Assembly: GCA_963765725.1 (NCBI GenBank)
Contig: CAVXXI010000001.1
Coordinates: 124,001 to 188,000, forward strand
Direction: 5' to 3'
From: DASQEH01 sp963765725
GTDB taxonomy: Bacteria > Actinomycetota > Actinomycetes > Propionibacteriales > Nocardioidaceae
DNA length: 64,000 nt
The position numbers and the translations under genes were made by a program. Within the stretch, counting starts at the first letter, position 1; each line of letters opens with the position of its first letter. This document shows positions 61,912-64,000 of this stretch, piece after piece. The notes beneath the pieces were generated by a model. That model saw only the letters and a list, made by a program, of their open reading frames with translations. It searched no databases and was not told the DNA's origin.

Positions 61912-61980
61912 GAGGCGAGGGTGACACCTCGTGGGCCGCTTCTCCGAGACATCGCTGATTTACTCAGCGACGCCACAGGA

Positions 61981-62325
61981 TCACCCGGCAGCGAGCGGGG
62001 TCGGATCGGACGCTTGGCTCGTCGCAACGAGGTGTCGCGCCGACGCAAGGCGGTCGGCCGACAGCCGGGTGAGCTCCGGTGGTACCGCCGAGAGGGCGCT
62101 CACGATGGCGTCGGCGAGCTCGAGTGCGGACTCCGCCGTCAGCTCGACCGCGACTCGTGCGCGGGGGCCCCGCGACGGAGCTGCCAGGTCGATGTTCAGC
62201 GTGTGCTCGGCCATCGCGTGGACCGGGTGGTCGTAGTAGACCGTGGCCGTCTCGAGGCGGAACCACCCGTCGGGTCCCTTGCCGCTGCCGCGGGCTTCTC
62301 GGTGCTCGGTGGTGTACGTGCACAT
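61981..62325 (-). CDS. DUF6295-like protein
   Basis: A 114-aa protein with MCTYTTEHREARGSGKGPDG at the start, followed by WFRLETATVYYDHPVHAMAEHTL-type sequence and FRV-like strands ending in a helix ELADAIVSAL. Conserved His residues and the early Cys may bind a metal. It resembles the actinobacterial DUF6295 family of unknown function. GGAGAGCAG precedes the ATG. It follows the dienelactone hydrolase gene by 13 bases. Confidence 0.7.
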   Translation of the reverse strand: MCTYTTEHREARGSGKGPDGWFRLETATVYYDHPVHAMAEHTLNIDLAAPSRGPRARVAVELTAESALELADAIVSALSAVPPELTRLSADRLASARHLVATSQASDPTPLAAG

Positions 62326-62338
62326 CTCTGCTCTCCGA

Positions 62339-63091
62339 TCAGGACGCCGGGACGCCGAGGTGGCGCCCGAAGAAGTCGCGGACGAGCTCCCAGCCCTCCT
62401 GTGCCGCCTCGACCCGGTAACCGGGCCGGTTGACCGCGAAGAAGCCGTGACCGGCGCCCTCGAAGGAGTGGAACTCGTGCTCCTTGCCGCGTTCGGTCAG
62501 CAGCCGGTCGAGCTCGGCCACCTCGTCGGGTGACGGGTGGCTGTCGTCGCGTCCGAACAGCCCGAGCAGCGGACATCCGAGGTCGGACAGCTGATCGGTG
62601 AGAGGAGCAACCGAGACGGACAGTCCCTCGGGAGGACGAGTCAGCACGAATGCGCCGTAGCAGTCGACGGCCGCGTCGATACCGAGGTGGCAGGCCGCGA
62701 GGACCGACTGGCGCCCGCCCGAGCAGAAGCCGATGACTCCCACCTTGCCGGTGCTGTTCTCCAGCGACCGGAGGTAGTCGACAGCACCGGAGACGTCGCC
62801 CAGGAAGCGGTCGTCGGGCACTCCGCCGGCCGCCCGGCTCGCAGCCGATGCATCGTCGGGAGCCGCGCCGGGTGCCTCGCGGTGGTGCAGGTTGGGGCAC
62901 ACCGCCGAGTAGCCCCAGGCCGCGAACCGGCGCGTGATCTCCTTCGTCTCGTCGTCGAAGCCGGGCATGTGGTGGATCACCACGACGCCACTCGTGGGCC
63001 CAGCGTCGAGCCGATGGGCGGCGTACGCCTCGATCGCGTCACCTCCGTGACCCGTCAGCGTGACCGTGCCGGCCTGCAGGGCCTCTCTCAC
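62339..63091 (-). CDS. Dienelactone hydrolase family protein
   Basis: A 250-aa alpha/beta-hydrolase. The nucleophile Cys is in GVIGFCSGGRQSVLA (about residue 123), the acid is in LFGRDDSHPSPDEV and the His in FEGAGHGFFAVNRPGYR, as in dienelactone hydrolase. VVVIHHMPGFDDETKEITRRFA is the oxyanion/lid region. It may hydrolyse a lactone or ester; no aromatic-degradation genes are adjacent. The GTG at 63091 has GGAGACGAC upstream and lies 9 bases after the MFS stop. Confidence 0.88.
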   Translation of the reverse strand: MREALQAGTVTLTGHGGDAIEAYAAHRLDAGPTSGVVVIHHMPGFDDETKEITRRFAAWGYSAVCPNLHHREAPGAAPDDASAASRAAGGVPDDRFLGDVSGAVDYLRSLENSTGKVGVIGFCSGGRQSVLAACHLGIDAAVDCYGAFVLTRPPEGLSVSVAPLTDQLSDLGCPLLGLFGRDDSHPSPDEVAELDRLLTERGKEHEFHSFEGAGHGFFAVNRPGYRVEAAQEGWELVRDFFGRHLGVPAS

Positions 63092-63100
63092 CGTCGTCTC

Positions 63101-64000
63101 CTAGTCGTCGTCACCATCGCCGTCGCTGTGCACATACTTGGCGCCCCGCAGCCACGACGCCACCGCCGCCACCAGACAGGCGACGATCGCGAAGTCGAAC
63201 GCGATCCGCAGGCCGTCCGAGAACGGGGTCGAGATGAGAGCGGGGAAGAAGCCGTGGCCGGTGAGGTGGTGGGCATGTGCGCTCGAGAGGTGCGCGAGTG
63301 CGCCGTTGCCGAGCAGGGTCTGGATCGGGTTGTAGCCGAGCAGGGACGCGAAGAGCACCGAGACCGGCGGAAGTGCGGCGACCCGGCTCGCGTCCGGGGC
63401 GCTGACGCCTTGCGCTGTGAGGCCGCTGGTCAGCGCGTGGGGCAGGCTTCCGGCCAGCCCAGTGATCATGAGGGAGAAGAAGATGCCGATGGACAGCACC
63501 ATCGCGGAGTTCTGGAAAGTCGCGCTCATGCCGGCGCCGACACCTCGCTGGTTGGGCGGCAGCGCGTTCATGATGCCGGTTCGGTTCGGCGCGGCGAACA
63601 GACCCATCCCGACCCCGTTGAGCAGCAGCGCGGCCGCGAACTGCGGGTACGAGAAGTTCACCGGCATGGACTCGAGCCACCCGAAGCTCGCCGCCGCGAT
63701 CACCATGCCGCCGGTGGCGAAGGGCCTCGCCCCGAAGTGGTCGGAGAGCCATCCGGACGCCGGCCCGGCCACGAGGAACCCCAGCGTCAGCGGCAGCATG
63801 TAGATGCCCGCCCAAAGCGGTGTGGACGCGAAGTCGTACCCGTGCCGTGGCAGCCAGATGCCCTGCAGCCAGATGATCAGGACGAACATCAGGCCGCCCC
63901 GGCCGAGTGACGCGAGCAGCGAGGCCAGGTTGCCGGCGGTGAAGGCGCGGACCCGGAACAGGTCGAGCCGCAGCATCGGGTCCTCCACCCGGGTCTCCAC
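63101..64000 (-). CDS. MFS transporter (partial, N-terminus outside window)
   Basis: The C-terminal 299 residues of a DHA2-type major facilitator. LGRGGLMFVLIIWLQGIWLP, GPASGWLSDHFGARPFATGG (the second-half motif A-like loop) and LNGVGMGLFAAPNRTGIMN are visible. Helices continue to a hydrophilic GDGDDD tail. The frame is open to the window end, so the start is not present. It is probably co-transcribed with the dienelactone hydrolase and DUF6295-like genes. Confidence 0.88.
   Translation of the reverse strand: METRVEDPMLRLDLFRVRAFTAGNLASLLASLGRGGLMFVLIIWLQGIWLPRHGYDFASTPLWAGIYMLPLTLGFLVAGPASGWLSDHFGARPFATGGMVIAAASFGWLESMPVNFSYPQFAAALLLNGVGMGLFAAPNRTGIMNALPPNQRGVGAGMSATFQNSAMVLSIGIFFSLMITGLAGSLPHALTSGLTAQGVSAPDASRVAALPPVSVLFASLLGYNPIQTLLGNGALAHLSSAHAHHLTGHGFFPALISTPFSDGLRIAFDFAIVACLVAAVASWLRGAKYVHSDGDGDDD

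Noticed and set aside
1..64000. tRNA, rRNA, IS elements, prophage or integrase genes
   Set aside because: No cloverleaf, rRNA motif, transposase or integrase signature was recognised on either strand.

Overview
The window is about 70% GC with G/C-ending codons, dense gene packing, frequent GTG/TTG starts, 4-bp start/stop overlaps and several promoters that abut the start codon (leaderless style). Its family content includes a stand-alone LigD-type polymerase, a TIGR03767-type phosphoesterase, small DUF6343/DUF6295/DUF5996-like proteins, a Tat lipoprotein and FadR/IclR/TetR regulators. This points to a soil actinobacterium, most likely of the Nocardioidaceae/Propionibacteriales sphere. That placement is an inference from gene content, not a computed taxonomy. 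I see no rRNA, tRNA, IS element, prophage or CRISPR array.

Layout. 1-8.0 kb: an oxidation and carbon block with a cation exchanger, a frameshifted SDR, a divergent mandelate-racemase-type enolase, and a minus-strand operon (pyruvate-oxidase-like TPP enzyme, membrane protein, gluconate-dehydrogenase-subunit-3-like protein, GMC oxidoreductase). A GCAA-N3-TTGC palindrome lies about 70 bases upstream of both minus-strand units. 8.0-12.2 kb: a 22-bp repeat array, a small protein of four 15-residue repeats, a TetR/MFS pair, a second array, an ABM-domain protein and gene debris. 12.3-15.2 kb: a four-gene operon for an extracytosolic flavin electron-transfer system (40-aa leader ORF, ferric-reductase-like flavoprotein, FMN-binding protein, ApbE). 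15.3-35.4 kb: mixed housekeeping and accessory genes (Usp, ArsB-like transporter, methyltransferase, SMP-30 lactonase, hemerythrin, phospholipase D, CDF exporter, PAP2, secreted BNR-repeat protein, LigD polymerase, MFS), with a third repeat array at 22.7 kb.

35.6-43.5 kb: a minus-strand quaternary-amine operon. It holds an IclR regulator, dehydrocarnitine cleavage enzyme (BKACE), L-carnitine dehydrogenase, two hot-dog thioesterases, acyl-CoA dehydrogenase, NDP-forming acyl-CoA synthetase and enoyl-CoA hydratase. Together these could take gamma-butyrobetaine through carnitine to glycine betaine. 43.6-52.6 kb: a metallophosphoesterase, a peptide-type ABC importer and a choline-sulfatase. The importer binding protein, the fused ATPase and the sulfatase carry six apparent single-base frameshifts, so this block is either decaying or mis-sequenced. 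The sulfatase reading frame runs into a head-to-head 22-bp repeat array.

52.7-61.1 kb: a pentose/sugar-acid island. One arm is rpiA, xylulokinase, aldehyde dehydrogenase, 2-hydroxyacid dehydrogenase and a fumarylacetoacetase-family dehydratase. The divergent arm is a FadR-type regulator and ketoglutarate-semialdehyde dehydrogenase. It combines lower Weimberg-type steps with phosphorylative pentulose metabolism. 61.1-64 kb: COG4705 membrane protein, DUF6295-like protein, dienelactone hydrolase and an MFS transporter cut by the window end.

The most interesting items are the dispersed 22-bp tandem arrays at four loci, the eight-gene betaine operon, the 15-residue-repeat protein, and the clustered frameshifts in the importer/sulfatase block.
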